This document shows, piece after piece, positions 8,275 to 15,627 of a stretch of DNA of 49,819 nt. Below the pieces are notes generated by a model that searched no databases, was not told the origin of the DNA, and was given only the letters and a program-made list of their open reading frames with translations. The translations under genes were made by a program, and so were the position numbers. Source of the stretch: a virus; IMG/VR virus record IMGVR_UViG_3300042197_001264, positions 1 to 49,819 of that record; one strand, given 5' to 3'. The first letter of the stretch is position 1; every line of letters begins with the position of its first letter.

Positions 8275-8577
8275 TCAGAACTCCAAGTACCCGTCGCCGT
8301 CTTCGGTGATGAAGAACTCGTCTCCCTGCTCTTGGATCAAGCCAGCGGGGCGTGTGTTGATCGGCGTGTCCGGTCGAACGAAGGGTAGCACAATCTGATC
8401 GGGCGCGCGAGGCGCAAGGCGATACGGGTCGTACTCGTCGCGATCCTCGCGGCACACCATCAGGCCCGGGTAGTTCGGATCCGGCGCCAGCTCCGACAGG
8501 AACATCTTCCGCGAGCACCGACCGCAGATGCCGATGCCGTAGGTCGGTTGGCCGGTCGGGTCGAGGTAGATGCTCAT
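8275..8577 (-). CDS. Small Cys-motif protein of the head-tail region
   Basis: The 100-aa product has CGRCSRKM near residues 18-25 and a later Cys in GLMVCREDRDEYDPYR, a possible zinc-ribbon-like arrangement with only three cysteines. The Asp-rich, Pro-rich C-terminus ends DGDGYLEF. Similar short proteins occur next to adaptor genes in related environmental podophages, to my recollection, but no function is assigned. The ATG overlaps the adaptor stop (ATGA), giving coupled translation. An assembly helper or minor virion role is inferred. Confidence 0.55.
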   Translation of the reverse strand: MSIYLDPTGQPTYGIGICGRCSRKMFLSELAPDPNYPGLMVCREDRDEYDPYRLAPRAPDQIVLPFVRPDTPINTRPAGLIQEQGDEFFITEDGDGYLEF

Positions 8578-9557
8578 GCGGTGTACGCCCTGATCCCGGG
8601 GTTGATCTGGATGGGCGAGCCGTCGTTGTCACCGTCCCACGCACGCTGCATGCTGAAGGCGGCCTTCTGCTCGAGGATGGGGATCAGCGCAGGCTCGACC
8701 TGCGGCGTCTCCGCACCGATCCGAGCCGCCAGCGTGTTGATGATCGCCTCGAGCCACCGCGCGGGGATCTCGACATCCTGCTGCAGGTTCTCGGTCGTCA
8801 TGATCGCGCGATGGCGCCACAGGATCAGCTGCGCCTGCTCGGCCGCAGAGAACGGCGCCGGCCACAGCCTGACGATCGGCTGCGGCAGGTCACGCTGGAA
8901 GTAGTAGTTGCTCGGCCGCCCCGGGAACTGCAGGTTCGACTGATTGACGTACGAGTCGCGGTTGAGTTGCCCCAGCGGAATCTGCTGCGGCAGGTTGCCC
9001 AGCGTGATCGCCGAGTAGTTCAGGCTGCCGCTCGTCGCCACGATGCGGAAGTAGGCGTAGGCCAGCGCACCGCTGATGTCGGTCCATGTGATCTCGCCGG
9101 CCGAGGCCGTGACACTCGACGTGCCCACCGTCGTCCACGAAGACCCGTCCGTGCTGACCTGAAACGACACCGGCACCGCAGCCGCAGACCACTTGATGCC
9201 CACCGTGTTCACCACCGTCGCCGAGGTGAAGTCGACCCTGTAGATCGTCGAAGTAGTCGTCGTGGCGCCACTCAGAAGTTGCAGGACGCGGTAGTTGAGG
9301 TTCAGCACGTCGACGGTGCCGATCGGCAGCTCGACCACAGGCTGGTTCTCGTACATGGGCAGGATGAGCTGCTCGATGCACCAGCTCGGCGTCTTGACGC
9401 TCGCCAGCTCGGCTAGCGATGTGTTCAAGGTGTCGATGGCGTAGTCCTGCATCTCGGCGGTGATCGCCTGCGCAGGCAGCCGACAACGCCTGAAGGCGTG
9501 ATCGATCACCTTCAGGGCGTTGAACGTCGTGTTGCCGATGATGCCCGAGTACGCCAT
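8574..9557 (-). CDS. Head-tail adaptor protein with inserted discoidin-like domain
   Basis: The 327-aa product has an adaptor scaffold split by an insert. Residues 1-90 (FNALKVIDHAFRRC, MQDYAIDTLNTSLAELA) and about 190-327 (NYYFQRDLPQPIVRLWPAP, ARWLEAIINTLAARI) fit the P22 gp4 / tail-tubular-A type adaptor that joins portal to tail. Residues about 91-188 form a beta-rich domain (TVGIKWSAAAVPVSFQVSTD, YFRIVATSG) like F5/8 type C carbohydrate-binding domains. ATG 9557 is chosen over an in-frame GTG at 9563 because GGAG lies at proper distance from it. A second adaptor-like gene is at 48,404. Confidence 0.75.
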   Translation of the reverse strand: MAYSGIIGNTTFNALKVIDHAFRRCRLPAQAITAEMQDYAIDTLNTSLAELASVKTPSWCIEQLILPMYENQPVVELPIGTVDVLNLNYRVLQLLSGATTTTSTIYRVDFTSATVVNTVGIKWSAAAVPVSFQVSTDGSSWTTVGTSSVTASAGEITWTDISGALAYAYFRIVATSGSLNYSAITLGNLPQQIPLGQLNRDSYVNQSNLQFPGRPSNYYFQRDLPQPIVRLWPAPFSAAEQAQLILWRHRAIMTTENLQQDVEIPARWLEAIINTLAARIGAETPQVEPALIPILEQKAAFSMQRAWDGDNDGSPIQINPGIRAYTA

Positions 9558-9617
9558 TCTCACTCCGAATCCGGTCAGAGATGGCAGCTGCTGCAGCTAG
9601 CCCGCTGTGCTCGGCGA

Positions 9618-9646
9618 ATTATGACCGAAGCCCGCCCCAGAAGAAA
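9618..9646 (-). promoter_or_regulatory. Weak leftward promoter candidate
   Basis: In the 90-bp gap after the DUF6496-like gene, CATAAT (complement of 9618-9623) matches the -10 of the two better late promoters and is preceded by the same GGT. No good -35 is present at 16-18 bp; the best is T-rich TTTCTT. Listed only because of the shared -10 context. Confidence 0.25.
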
Positions 9647-9647
9647 G

Positions 9648-10274
9648 TCATTTCTTCTTCATGTCGCGCGCTTCGGACAGGGCGATGGCCACGGCCTGCT
9701 TGCGATTGCGCACCTTGGGCCCCTCTTTTGACCCGGAGTGCAGCTTGCCTGCCTTGTACTCACCCATGACCTTGCCGACCTTCGCCTCTTGCTTCGGCGT
9801 CATGCCGCCCTTCTTCATCATCGTCTTCGGACCCGGCAGATCAGGCGCCGTGTGCATCTTGGTTTCGCCCGGGTTCTTGTTGCCCTCGACGCCGAGCTTG
9901 CCGCGGTTCTTGATCATGCCGCCCGACATCATCGGGATCAACGGCTCGCGGCGGGCGGCGGGATAGGCCTTGCGAGCAGGCTTGTCCATGCGTGCCACTT
10001 TGGCCTCGTCGACGCGCATCTCCTTGCGCACGCGCGACATCTCTTCGCCCGCGTCCTTGCGCTCGCTGCGCGTCTCCCGCTTGATGCGCGACATCTCCTC
10101 GCGCTCGTTGCGGATGGCGTCCTTGGCCTTCATTTTGCCGCCCTTGGCATATCCGTCAGGGCCACACGATCCGCCGCGGGCGTACCCCTTCACCATCGTC
10201 TTGCCCGACGAGGCGCTGAAGCCGCCAGCGGACGGGAACTCGAACTCTTTGACGTATTTGAACGACTCGCTCAT
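9648..10274 (-). CDS. Basic Gly/Lys-rich virion-associated protein, DUF6496-like C-terminus
   Basis: The 208-aa, strongly basic protein has GYARGGSCGPDGYAKGGKMK at about 30-50. A charged coiled-coil stretch follows (REEMSRIKRETRSERKDAG). The C-terminus VGKVMGEYKAGKLHSGSKEG plus NRKQAVAIALSEA matches the pattern I know from DUF6496 proteins, which are common in environmental phages and bacteria. High charge and lack of membrane segments fit DNA or head association; function is unknown. The start has an ideal GGAGG eight bases upstream of ATG 10274. The YAxGG motif recurs in several other virion proteins of this phage. Confidence 0.65.
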   Translation of the reverse strand: MSESFKYVKEFEFPSAGGFSASSGKTMVKGYARGGSCGPDGYAKGGKMKAKDAIRNEREEMSRIKRETRSERKDAGEEMSRVRKEMRVDEAKVARMDKPARKAYPAARREPLIPMMSGGMIKNRGKLGVEGNKNPGETKMHTAPDLPGPKTMMKKGGMTPKQEAKVGKVMGEYKAGKLHSGSKEGPKVRNRKQAVAIALSEARDMKKK

Positions 10275-10297
10275 GTTTGCCTCCGTAGGCGAGCAGA

Positions 10298-10918
10298 TTA
10301 GGCCGTGGATTGTTGCGTGATGGTGAGCCTGATCGTGCCGTCGCCGCTGTTGATCAGGTAGCGAACCGCGCGCATCAGTGTGGTCGTGAAGTGGGTCTGG
10401 CTAGTCGACGCGCCGGTAAAGGCGCCTCCCGAAGCCGGGTGTGCTACCGCTTGGTGAACGAAGCTGTGGTCAAACGGATCCTCGTTCGTGTACTGGATCG
10501 AGTAGTTGATCGTCCCAGACACCGTCGCCGAGATCGTCGTCACTTGGTTGGGCACATAGATGTCCAGCGGGATCCACTGGCTGTAGCCGGCCTGATCAAC
10601 GCCGGCCTCGACGTCGCCGTCCGTTGCCCCGTCCGAGTAGATCGATGTGACTGAGGCGAAGGTCTTGGTGCTGGTGGCAGCACCCGCGTTCGCACCGGCC
10701 AGTAGCTCGGTCTGGGTCTCTCCGTTCGGCCCCACGCCCACGATCGTGAACGTCAGGCCAGTGTCGTCGCCCGTGCTCGTGATCGTCACGAAGCGCGGCG
10801 GCGTGATGGTGCTCTCGACAAGGGTCAGGAAGCCTGCGGCTGCCAGTGTGTCGGCCGTCGCAAGATAGTCCGCATCACCCGTCGGGAAGCTGGTCGTTAC
10901 GATTTGTATCGGGCGCAT
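10298..10918 (-). CDS. Virion structural protein, beta-rich
   Basis: The 206-aa product is dominated by Thr, Ser, Gly and Val with short strands (FVTITSTGDDTG, LTFTIVGVGPNGETQTE, INYSIQYTNEDPFD, GTIRLTITQQ). It has no hydrophobic leader and no catalytic signature. Its place between the capsid and adaptor genes suggests a head-tail or decoration protein. The ATG at 10918 has GGAGAG upstream and lies inside the 3' end of the preceding 65-aa gene (44-base overlap), so it depends on translation of that gene. Confidence 0.65.
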   Translation of the reverse strand: MRPIQIVTTSFPTGDADYLATADTLAAAGFLTLVESTITPPRFVTITSTGDDTGLTFTIVGVGPNGETQTELLAGANAGAATSTKTFASVTSIYSDGATDGDVEAGVDQAGYSQWIPLDIYVPNQVTTISATVSGTINYSIQYTNEDPFDHSFVHQAVAHPASGGAFTGASTSQTHFTTTLMRAVRYLINSGDGTIRLTITQQSTA

Positions 10919-11072
10919 CGGGGCTCTCCGGTTGCGGTTTGTCCAGCTGCTCTAGGAGCAAGTCGATCACTCCTATCGCTCCGTCAGCCTGATGCACCAT
11001 GTCGACATGGGCCTGCCGCTTGGCGACGGCCTGCTGTCTCAGGTGCATCAGGGTCTGCCTGTCAAGGAGCAT
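10875..11072 (-). CDS. Small helical hypothetical protein
   Basis: The 65-aa product has an N-terminal amphipathic helix (LMHLRQQAVAKRQAHVDMVH) followed by GAIGVIDLLLEQLDK and a Pro/Asp-rich tail. Small coiled-coil proteins of this kind often sit beside structural genes and act as assembly factors, but nothing here proves that. Its ATG overlaps the TGA of the upstream 200-aa gene (TGATG), and its 3' end overlaps the downstream gene by 44 bases. No independent Shine-Dalgarno is obvious, so initiation is probably by coupling. Confidence 0.5.
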   Translation of the reverse strand: MLLDRQTLMHLRQQAVAKRQAHVDMVHQADGAIGVIDLLLEQLDKPQPESPDAPDTNRNDQLPDG

Positions 11073-11674
11073 CAGGTCGGCTCGGCAGCATAGAACGGGA
11101 GCCAGTAGTCAGTGCCCGCGATCCGGCAGCGCAGAGCGCCGGCAGCGGTGCCCAGCGTCGTGCCCGTCTTCCACATCTTGCCCGCGCCAGCAGTCACGCC
11201 CACGAGGTTGATGAAGCGGCCGTTGGTGTCCATCGTGGCCACTGCGGCGCCCTGCATTGACGCATGGATGAAGCTGGTGAGCGTGCCGGTCGACGCGCCC
11301 GTGGGCAGGTTGAGCTCAAGCTCGAGCGGGGCGTAGGTGCCCGCCGACGTGCCCGCCGACAGCGTCATCTCGGCCACGAAGGCCGAACCGAGGCCGGTCG
11401 TGCGGCCCGAGGCGCCGTAGGTCACCTCGGCCTTGAGGGCATTCGAGAACGAGCCCAGAGCGACGTTGGTGGTCATGTCGAACTTGGCGCGGCCGCCGTC
11501 GGCGCCAGCACCCGACATCGTCGTCGACACCACCAGCGGCTGGTAGGTGCCCGAAGTCGCCGTGTTCGTCGTGGTGATCGTGTTGTCGCCCGTCGTGATC
11601 GTGAGCGAGCCGAGCTGTGTGCCCTCGAAGCCGTTCAGCGACTTCACGGGGCCGGAGAAGGTTGTGCGTGCCAT
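11072..11674 (-). CDS. Capsid-region structural protein (possible head decoration)
   Basis: The 200-aa product begins MARTTFSGPVKSLNGFEG. This pattern is common in structural proteins encoded directly after the major capsid gene in environmental phages. The body is Thr/Gly/Ala-rich and beta-prone (LGSLTITTGDNTITTTN, YAPLELELNLPTG). No Cys, signal or membrane segment is seen. Gene order (capsid, this gene, adaptor region) supports a head decoration or fibre role; which one cannot be told from sequence. The start ATG is preceded by AGAGGACACTTCG. Confidence 0.65.
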   Translation of the reverse strand: MARTTFSGPVKSLNGFEGTQLGSLTITTGDNTITTTNTATSGTYQPLVVSTTMSGAGADGGRAKFDMTTNVALGSFSNALKAEVTYGASGRTTGLGSAFVAEMTLSAGTSAGTYAPLELELNLPTGASTGTLTSFIHASMQGAAVATMDTNGRFINLVGVTAGAGKMWKTGTTLGTAAGALRCRIAGTDYWLPFYAAEPT

Positions 11675-11697
11675 CGAAGTGTCCTCTCATGCGAGTA

Positions 11698-11742
11698 GAT
11701 GTTGCAGTCTGCATGACGTCAGCCGGGGCTGTCTGCAACATC
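11698..11742. repeat. 10-bp perfect inverted repeat downstream of the capsid gene
   Basis: GATGTTGCAG at 11698-11707 is the exact reverse complement of CTGCAACATC at 11733-11742, with 25 bases between. It lies in the 121-bp gap between the capsid gene and the next head gene. No T-run follows on either strand, so it is more likely an RNA structure or protein-binding dyad than an intrinsic terminator. Confidence 0.65.
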
Positions 11743-11756
11743 GGGTTTCCCCGGAA

Positions 11757-11784
11757 GCCCCACCCAGCTTGCGCCGGATGGGGC
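11757..11784 (-). other. Hairpin directly after the major capsid gene
   Basis: On the transcribed strand GCCCCATCC pairs with GGGTGGGGC (one mismatch), starting 12 bases after the capsid stop. It could attenuate or protect the capsid mRNA 3' end. It is followed only by TTCC, so efficient intrinsic termination is doubtful. Confidence 0.45.
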
Positions 11785-11795
11785 AGGATCTTGGA

Positions 11796-12710
11796 TCAGA
11801 CGCCCGGGGTGCCAAAGACACCGCGCGGATCGGTCCAGCCGAACACATAACGCTCGGTCGCCTTGTAGCGCATCGAGTCAGTCTCGAAGTCGCCCTCCAT
11901 GCTCTTCTCGAGCGGACGACGCATCAGCAGCTTCAGCCCCTCGGGGGCGTCCGTCTGGATCCACCAAGCCGTGGTGGAGGTGATACGCGAGAGGTTCGCC
12001 TGCCCTTCGGACAGGAGGCCCATCGACTTCACCGGGTTGATGTCGTTGTCCGCCGTGCCGGTGCGCAGGACCGACTTGAGCAGCACTTCCGCTTGGAAGA
12101 CGTTGGACGGACCCGTCACGATCTTCTTCGGCGTCAGCCGGATGCGCTTGCCGTTGTTGTCGACGGCGTTGCGGATCTGGATGAGGAGTTGCTCAAGCGA
12201 CGTCTGCGACAGCGCCGCCGGGGTCGTCAGCAGGTTGCTGAACGTCCCGTTCACGATGGGATGGTTGTTGGCCACGAGAGCCACACCATCGCCGCCGGGA
12301 TAGGAGGCGTTGAAGGCACGGTTGAGGATGTTCGCGCCCAGCGTCTCCTTCGTCTCGATGAGCGACTGCGCGAGGTGCTTCGCGTAGGTCTGACCGATCC
12401 GAATGTGATCGCCGTCCTCGACGAGGACTTTGGTGAGGCTGAACGCCAGACCGTAGACCTTGTAGAGGTAGCGCTGCAGGAAGAGCACGCCGCCGGACTG
12501 GTACGACACGGCCATGCCGTCGGGCAGTTCAGGCGCCGCGCCAAACCCGTAGAGCACAGGCTCTTCGTGGTAGTTGCGCGGGATGCCCTTCTGCTCGCGG
12601 AACACCATGTTCCACTCGTCAGCGCGCTGCTGATAGACACCATCGAACACTTCGTTCAGGATGGGCTCGACTACTGACCGAAAGTCAGTACTCCGCATTG
12701 GTGTAGCCAT
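11796..12710 (-). CDS. Major capsid protein
   Basis: The 304-aa product fits an HK97-fold shell protein of the gpT-like group. An N-terminal helical stretch (FRSVVEPILNEVFDGVYQ) is followed by a central alpha/beta core (ALVANNHPIVNGT, LRTGTADNDINP). The C-terminus is typical (AWWIQTDAPEGLKLLMRRP, YVFGWTDPRGVFGTPGV). It lies two genes downstream of the scaffold, as expected, with its own GGAGGG Shine-Dalgarno. No protease gene or cleavage signature is obvious; the scaffold is separate. Length is normal for this capsid type. Confidence 0.85.
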   Translation of the reverse strand: MATPMRSTDFRSVVEPILNEVFDGVYQQRADEWNMVFREQKGIPRNYHEEPVLYGFGAAPELPDGMAVSYQSGGVLFLQRYLYKVYGLAFSLTKVLVEDGDHIRIGQTYAKHLAQSLIETKETLGANILNRAFNASYPGGDGVALVANNHPIVNGTFSNLLTTPAALSQTSLEQLLIQIRNAVDNNGKRIRLTPKKIVTGPSNVFQAEVLLKSVLRTGTADNDINPVKSMGLLSEGQANLSRITSTTAWWIQTDAPEGLKLLMRRPLEKSMEGDFETDSMRYKATERYVFGWTDPRGVFGTPGV

Positions 12711-12724
12711 AGCTCAAGCCCTCC

Positions 12725-13324
12725 TTAGACCGAGTTGACGGCGGCCTTGTAGTGGTGCTCGTTGATACGAACAGTCACCACGACATAGGCGTCGGTCAGT
12801 GAATCGTTGATGTTGTAGGCGAAGCCGGTGATCTGGAACTGGCCCGAGGTCGCTTGAATGACCGTGAGCTGGGTGTTCGAGAGGCCGGTTTGGGTCGAGC
12901 CGCCCGGGGACGCCACAGTCCAGTCGCACTCCTCGCCGACCGCCGTCTGCACGGTGGTGACGCCCGGGGTTCCCGGGTTCGTGTACTGGACGTCGAAGAG
13001 CGTCTCGGGGTCGTCGTAGACCCACGCGACGATCTCAGTCCCCGTCGCGCCCGAGGGCCAGAAGGGGCTGACGACCGGACGGCCGTTCGCGTCGTTGTAC
13101 TGGCAGCCAGCGAAGATGCCGAGCAGCGAGATGCCGTCGGTCGTGCCGCCACGAGTTCCGTCCGAAGTGCCGAGTTGGATGACCCCGTTGTCCGTGAGTT
13201 TCACGGGGTCACCCGAGAAGATGTTAGCCGCGTAGGTGCTCGCGATCGTGTAGGCCTTCGGCCGCATCTGACCACTGTTGTGGTAGCTCGGCCGGAAGCC
13301 AAAGGGGGCGCTTGTCGAGGACAT
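12725..13324 (-). CDS. Head protein adjacent to capsid
   Basis: The 199-aa product starts MSSTSAPFGFRPSYHNSGQM, with beta-rich segments (AYTIASTYAANIFSGDPVKL, EIVAWVYDDPETLFDVQY, TDAYVVVTVRINEHHYKAAV). In related environmental phages a protein with this start (APFGFRP) is regularly encoded just upstream of the major capsid gene; this is recollection, not a search. It may be a decoration protein or minor capsid component. TAGGAGCAGCT precedes the ATG, and it is 15 bases from the capsid start codon region. Confidence 0.7.
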   Translation of the reverse strand: MSSTSAPFGFRPSYHNSGQMRPKAYTIASTYAANIFSGDPVKLTDNGVIQLGTSDGTRGGTTDGISLLGIFAGCQYNDANGRPVVSPFWPSGATGTEIVAWVYDDPETLFDVQYTNPGTPGVTTVQTAVGEECDWTVASPGGSTQTGLSNTQLTVIQATSGQFQITGFAYNINDSLTDAYVVVTVRINEHHYKAAVNSV

Positions 13325-13351
13325 AGCTGCTCCTATGGATCAGGGTTCTCA

Positions 13352-13882
13352 TCATGAGAGGTCGAACATCGCCTCCCGGTGAATCCCCATCTCCAGATTG
13401 CCCTCACCAATTTGCAGCTTCGACTTCGACGCCCGAGCCTGCTGTTCAAGGAACTCGGCCGTGTCGGTCAGCTTCTCCTCCTCGCGCAGGGGAGCCAGAT
13501 GGTGCGCCTCGAGCATGTACTTCTCGTACAGAGAAATCGGCAGCTTGAACGCGAGCATCTCGTTCACCCCGATGAACCCCGCCCAGTCGCCGGTTTTCAG
13601 CGTGGCGTATTCCCAGCCGGGAATGTCTTCCGGCTTCACAGGTTCATAGCCGAGTCGCATCCGCATGTGGATGGAATCGCGCGGGTTGGTGGTCGTCAGC
13701 CAGCACATGTGCCAGCCGGGAATCTTGGGCAAGTCCGGAAGAGAGGACTGGAAAAACTGCTGACGGAACATTTCAACCCGCTCATCATCGGAGAGCTCGC
13801 GGCTCTGCGTCACGGCGCGATCCTGCATCGCGCGGCGGCCACGGCCCTCTCCTGCGGATTTCACTAGACGTTCGTCGTGCAT
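13352..13882 (-). CDS. Conserved head-region protein of unknown function
   Basis: The 176-aa product contains WHMCWLTTTNPRDSIHMRM, GYEPVKPEDIPGWEYATLK and GVNEMLAFKLPISLYEKYML. This pattern recurs in proteins between scaffold and capsid genes of environmental podophages. The N-terminus is basic and the C-terminal third is helical and charged. No enzymatic motif is recognised. It is the first gene after a leftward promoter at 13,910-13,938, and the AAAGGAGCGAGAA leader makes ATG 13882 a secure start. A capsid assembly role is inferred only from position. Confidence 0.65.
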   Translation of the reverse strand: MHDERLVKSAGEGRGRRAMQDRAVTQSRELSDDERVEMFRQQFFQSSLPDLPKIPGWHMCWLTTTNPRDSIHMRMRLGYEPVKPEDIPGWEYATLKTGDWAGFIGVNEMLAFKLPISLYEKYMLEAHHLAPLREEEKLTDTAEFLEQQARASKSKLQIGEGNLEMGIHREAMFDLS

Positions 13883-13909
13883 TTCTCGCTCCTTTCAGCG
13901 ATTGGCGGC

Positions 13910-13938
13910 ATTAGACCGCATTTTATCGTCAAAAACAA
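13910..13938 (-). promoter_or_regulatory. Leftward late promoter upstream of the capsid genes
   Basis: On the minus strand, TTGTTT (13933-13938) and TCTAAT (13910-13915) are separated by exactly 17 bases in the 63-bp AT-rich gap after the scaffold gene. The same TTGTTT-N17-xxTAAT layout occurs at 49,087-49,115. It would boost expression of the 176-aa protein, the head protein and the major capsid protein. Confidence 0.6.
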
Positions 13939-13945
13939 GACACAC

Positions 13946-14860
13946 TTATGATCTGTTTTGCCGGTCGTATTCCGCGTACCGCTTGACGTATTTCGCGCGC
14001 AGAACGGGGTCATCCCAGACGCCGGCCTCGATCAGCGCCTGCTTCCGCTCGGGGCTGATGTAGACCTCCTTCCGAGTTGATGTGGGCGCATGCTCCTTGC
14101 CGGATCCGACCGCCGGCCCGCCACGCGGCGCCCGCGGCTCCCTCGCCTCCTTCACCTGCCCAAACCGCTCAGGCAGACGGCGAGCCGCCCGCTTGCGAAG
14201 CTCAGACCAGTAGTCGGGCGACGTCGGGTCGAGGCCCTCGCTCATGAGGGTCTGGTCGATCGCGATGACGATCTTCGAGTCCTCGTTGCGCCCCTGCATG
14301 TCGTACCAAGGGTTCTCGCGCATGAACTCCTGCGCATGATGCAGCAGACGATCGTCGAGCTTGGGCGCCTGCTGCGGAGCCTGAGCCGACTGCTTGCGAG
14401 CATTCAGTTGCTGGATACGAGCCAGCGCCTGATCGCGATACCTCATCGCCTGCGTGACGTCGTCGCCATTGCCGGCAGCCACGGCCTTCGCGATGACCTT
14501 CTCGGCCATCTCGGCTTCCTTGGCCGCTTGCGCCATCTGCTGGTCAAGCGCATTCAGATCGCCCTGATGCGACCGCTGCTCCTGCGCCGTCAACCGCCGC
14601 TCGAGGTCATCGTTCCGCTTGCGCAGGAAATCCATCTCGAGCTTGTCGCGCTTGATCGCCTCGTCGCGCCGCTGTTTGCGCTCAAGCTTCTCCTTGCGCC
14701 GCCGCTCGCGGATCGCCTCTCGCTCGTCTTCCGAGTCATCGTCGTCGGACTGGGCGACACGCTCGTCGTCCTCGTCCTCGTCCTCCTCGGGCTCGGGCGG
14801 CTCCTCGACGACCACCAGATCGTCTTCGGCCTCATCGTCTTCCTTCAGAACGTCAGCCAT
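13946..14860 (-). CDS. Scaffolding protein
   Basis: The 304-aa product has an extremely acidic N-terminus (about 6-48, long runs of Asp/Glu). A charged coiled coil follows (RRKEKLERKQRRDEAIKRDK, QMAQAAKEAEMAEKVIAKAV) with QARKQSAQAPQQAPK-type linkers. The more compact C-terminal part (LLHHAQEFMRENPWYDMQGR, SPDYWSELRKRAARRLPERF) resembles the scaffold proteins encoded between portal and capsid in podoviruses. It would nucleate procapsid assembly and then leave. AAAGGAG lies upstream of the ATG. The stop is followed by the capsid-region promoter. Confidence 0.8.
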   Translation of the reverse strand: MADVLKEDDEAEDDLVVVEEPPEPEEDEDEDDERVAQSDDDDSEDEREAIRERRRKEKLERKQRRDEAIKRDKLEMDFLRKRNDDLERRLTAQEQRSHQGDLNALDQQMAQAAKEAEMAEKVIAKAVAAGNGDDVTQAMRYRDQALARIQQLNARKQSAQAPQQAPKLDDRLLHHAQEFMRENPWYDMQGRNEDSKIVIAIDQTLMSEGLDPTSPDYWSELRKRAARRLPERFGQVKEAREPRAPRGGPAVGSGKEHAPTSTRKEVYISPERKQALIEAGVWDDPVLRAKYVKRYAEYDRQNRS

Positions 14861-14873
14861 CGCTCATCTCCTT

Positions 14874-15293
14874 TCAGATGAATGCCTTGATCGCCAGCGG
14901 GTCGCCGGTGACCTGCCCGATGATGTCGAGATCGTTGAAGATCACGAACATCGCCGACTCGTTGTTGCCGTCCTTCATGCCCAGCGGGACTTCCCACCGA
15001 TCGCCGCCGTACTTCGGCACGCGCACGAAGTCCCCGGGATTGCACCACGCCCCTTCCGGCCATGACTGCATCGTGTCTCGGTTCTTGAAAGCCAGCGGCC
15101 CCACGCTGACCACCCGGGCCACCTGCGTGTTCCACTTCTCGGTGTCCCGCGACTCGGAGTGCAGGATCAGTCCTCCTGCCGTCTTCGTCTTGGGTGTGCG
15201 GATCTGCACCAGAACGCGGCTGCCGAAGGGCTGCACACCGGCATCTGCAGCCGGGAAAGCCTCCGCGATAGCGTCCTCAAAGGTCGTTGCCAC
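14874..15293 (-). CDS. GroES-like co-chaperonin (phage Cpn10)
   Basis: The 139-aa product has the Cpn10 core: GSRVLVQIRTPKTKTAGG (24-41), then LILHSESRD in the region of the flexible loop, and VARVVSVGP. GDFVRVPKYGG follows and the product ends with IFNDLDIIGQVTG. In the family, the loop docks onto GroEL and the beta-barrel caps the folding chamber; T4 gp31 does this for capsid folding. Its place between portal and scaffold/capsid fits the same job. It is longer than bacterial GroES (about 97 aa) through N- and C-terminal additions. No GroEL gene is in the window, so the host GroEL is the presumed partner. It starts at GTG 15293 after GAGGAGACG. Confidence 0.8.
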   Translation of the reverse strand: MATTFEDAIAEAFPAADAGVQPFGSRVLVQIRTPKTKTAGGLILHSESRDTEKWNTQVARVVSVGPLAFKNRDTMQSWPEGAWCNPGDFVRVPKYGGDRWEVPLGMKDGNNESAMFVIFNDLDIIGQVTGDPLAIKAFI

Positions 15294-15474
15294 GCTTCGT
15301 CTCCTCTTCCAGAAGGTTCAAGAGTACCGTGATCGCGGCCTCGTAGCCCGCGAACATGCCAACGCGATGCCCGTACTCGAAGGCATCGCGCGTCTGAGGC
15401 CGCCGCAAGGCGTCGAGGGCGAACTTGCCCTGCTCTTCCTTGAGGCGGCCAAGCAGCCGTGATTCGAAACTCAT
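15277..15474 (-). CDS. Small hypothetical protein upstream of the co-chaperonin
   Basis: The 65-aa, mostly helical product (FESRLLGRLKEEQGKFALDA, GHRVGMFAGYEAAITVLLN) ends in a charged EEETKRGNDL. It has no membrane segment or known motif. It overlaps the co-chaperonin start by 17 bases and begins in an ATGA overlap with the preceding 47-aa gene, so the three are translationally linked. Small helical proteins here are typical in podovirus head clusters; function is unknown. Confidence 0.6.
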   Translation of the reverse strand: MSFESRLLGRLKEEQGKFALDALRRPQTRDAFEYGHRVGMFAGYEAAITVLLNLLEEETKRGNDL

Positions 15475-15614
15475 GCAGGGGTCTTGGACGTCGGCCCCTT
15501 GGTCGACGGCAGGGTCTTGCCGTCAACTGCCTCACCAGCCGCCATGCGCTTGTGCTGCGGCACCTCGGCAGTGTTCATCGGAACGGTCTTCCCGCTCGAC
15601 ATGTGATCGCTCAT
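15471..15614 (-). CDS. 47-aa small basic protein
   Basis: The short ORF starts MSDHMSSGKTVPMNTAE and ends TKGPTSKTPA. It is Lys/Thr/Pro-rich, probably disordered, with no hydrophobic segment. Support comes from AGAGGA about nine bases before ATG 15614, a 13-base gap to the portal stop, and an ATGA overlap with the next gene. Codon use matches the neighbours. Function is unknown. Confidence 0.55.
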   Translation of the reverse strand: MSDHMSSGKTVPMNTAEVPQHKRMAAGEAVDGKTLPSTKGPTSKTPA

Positions 15615-15627
15615 CGCTCAGATCCTC

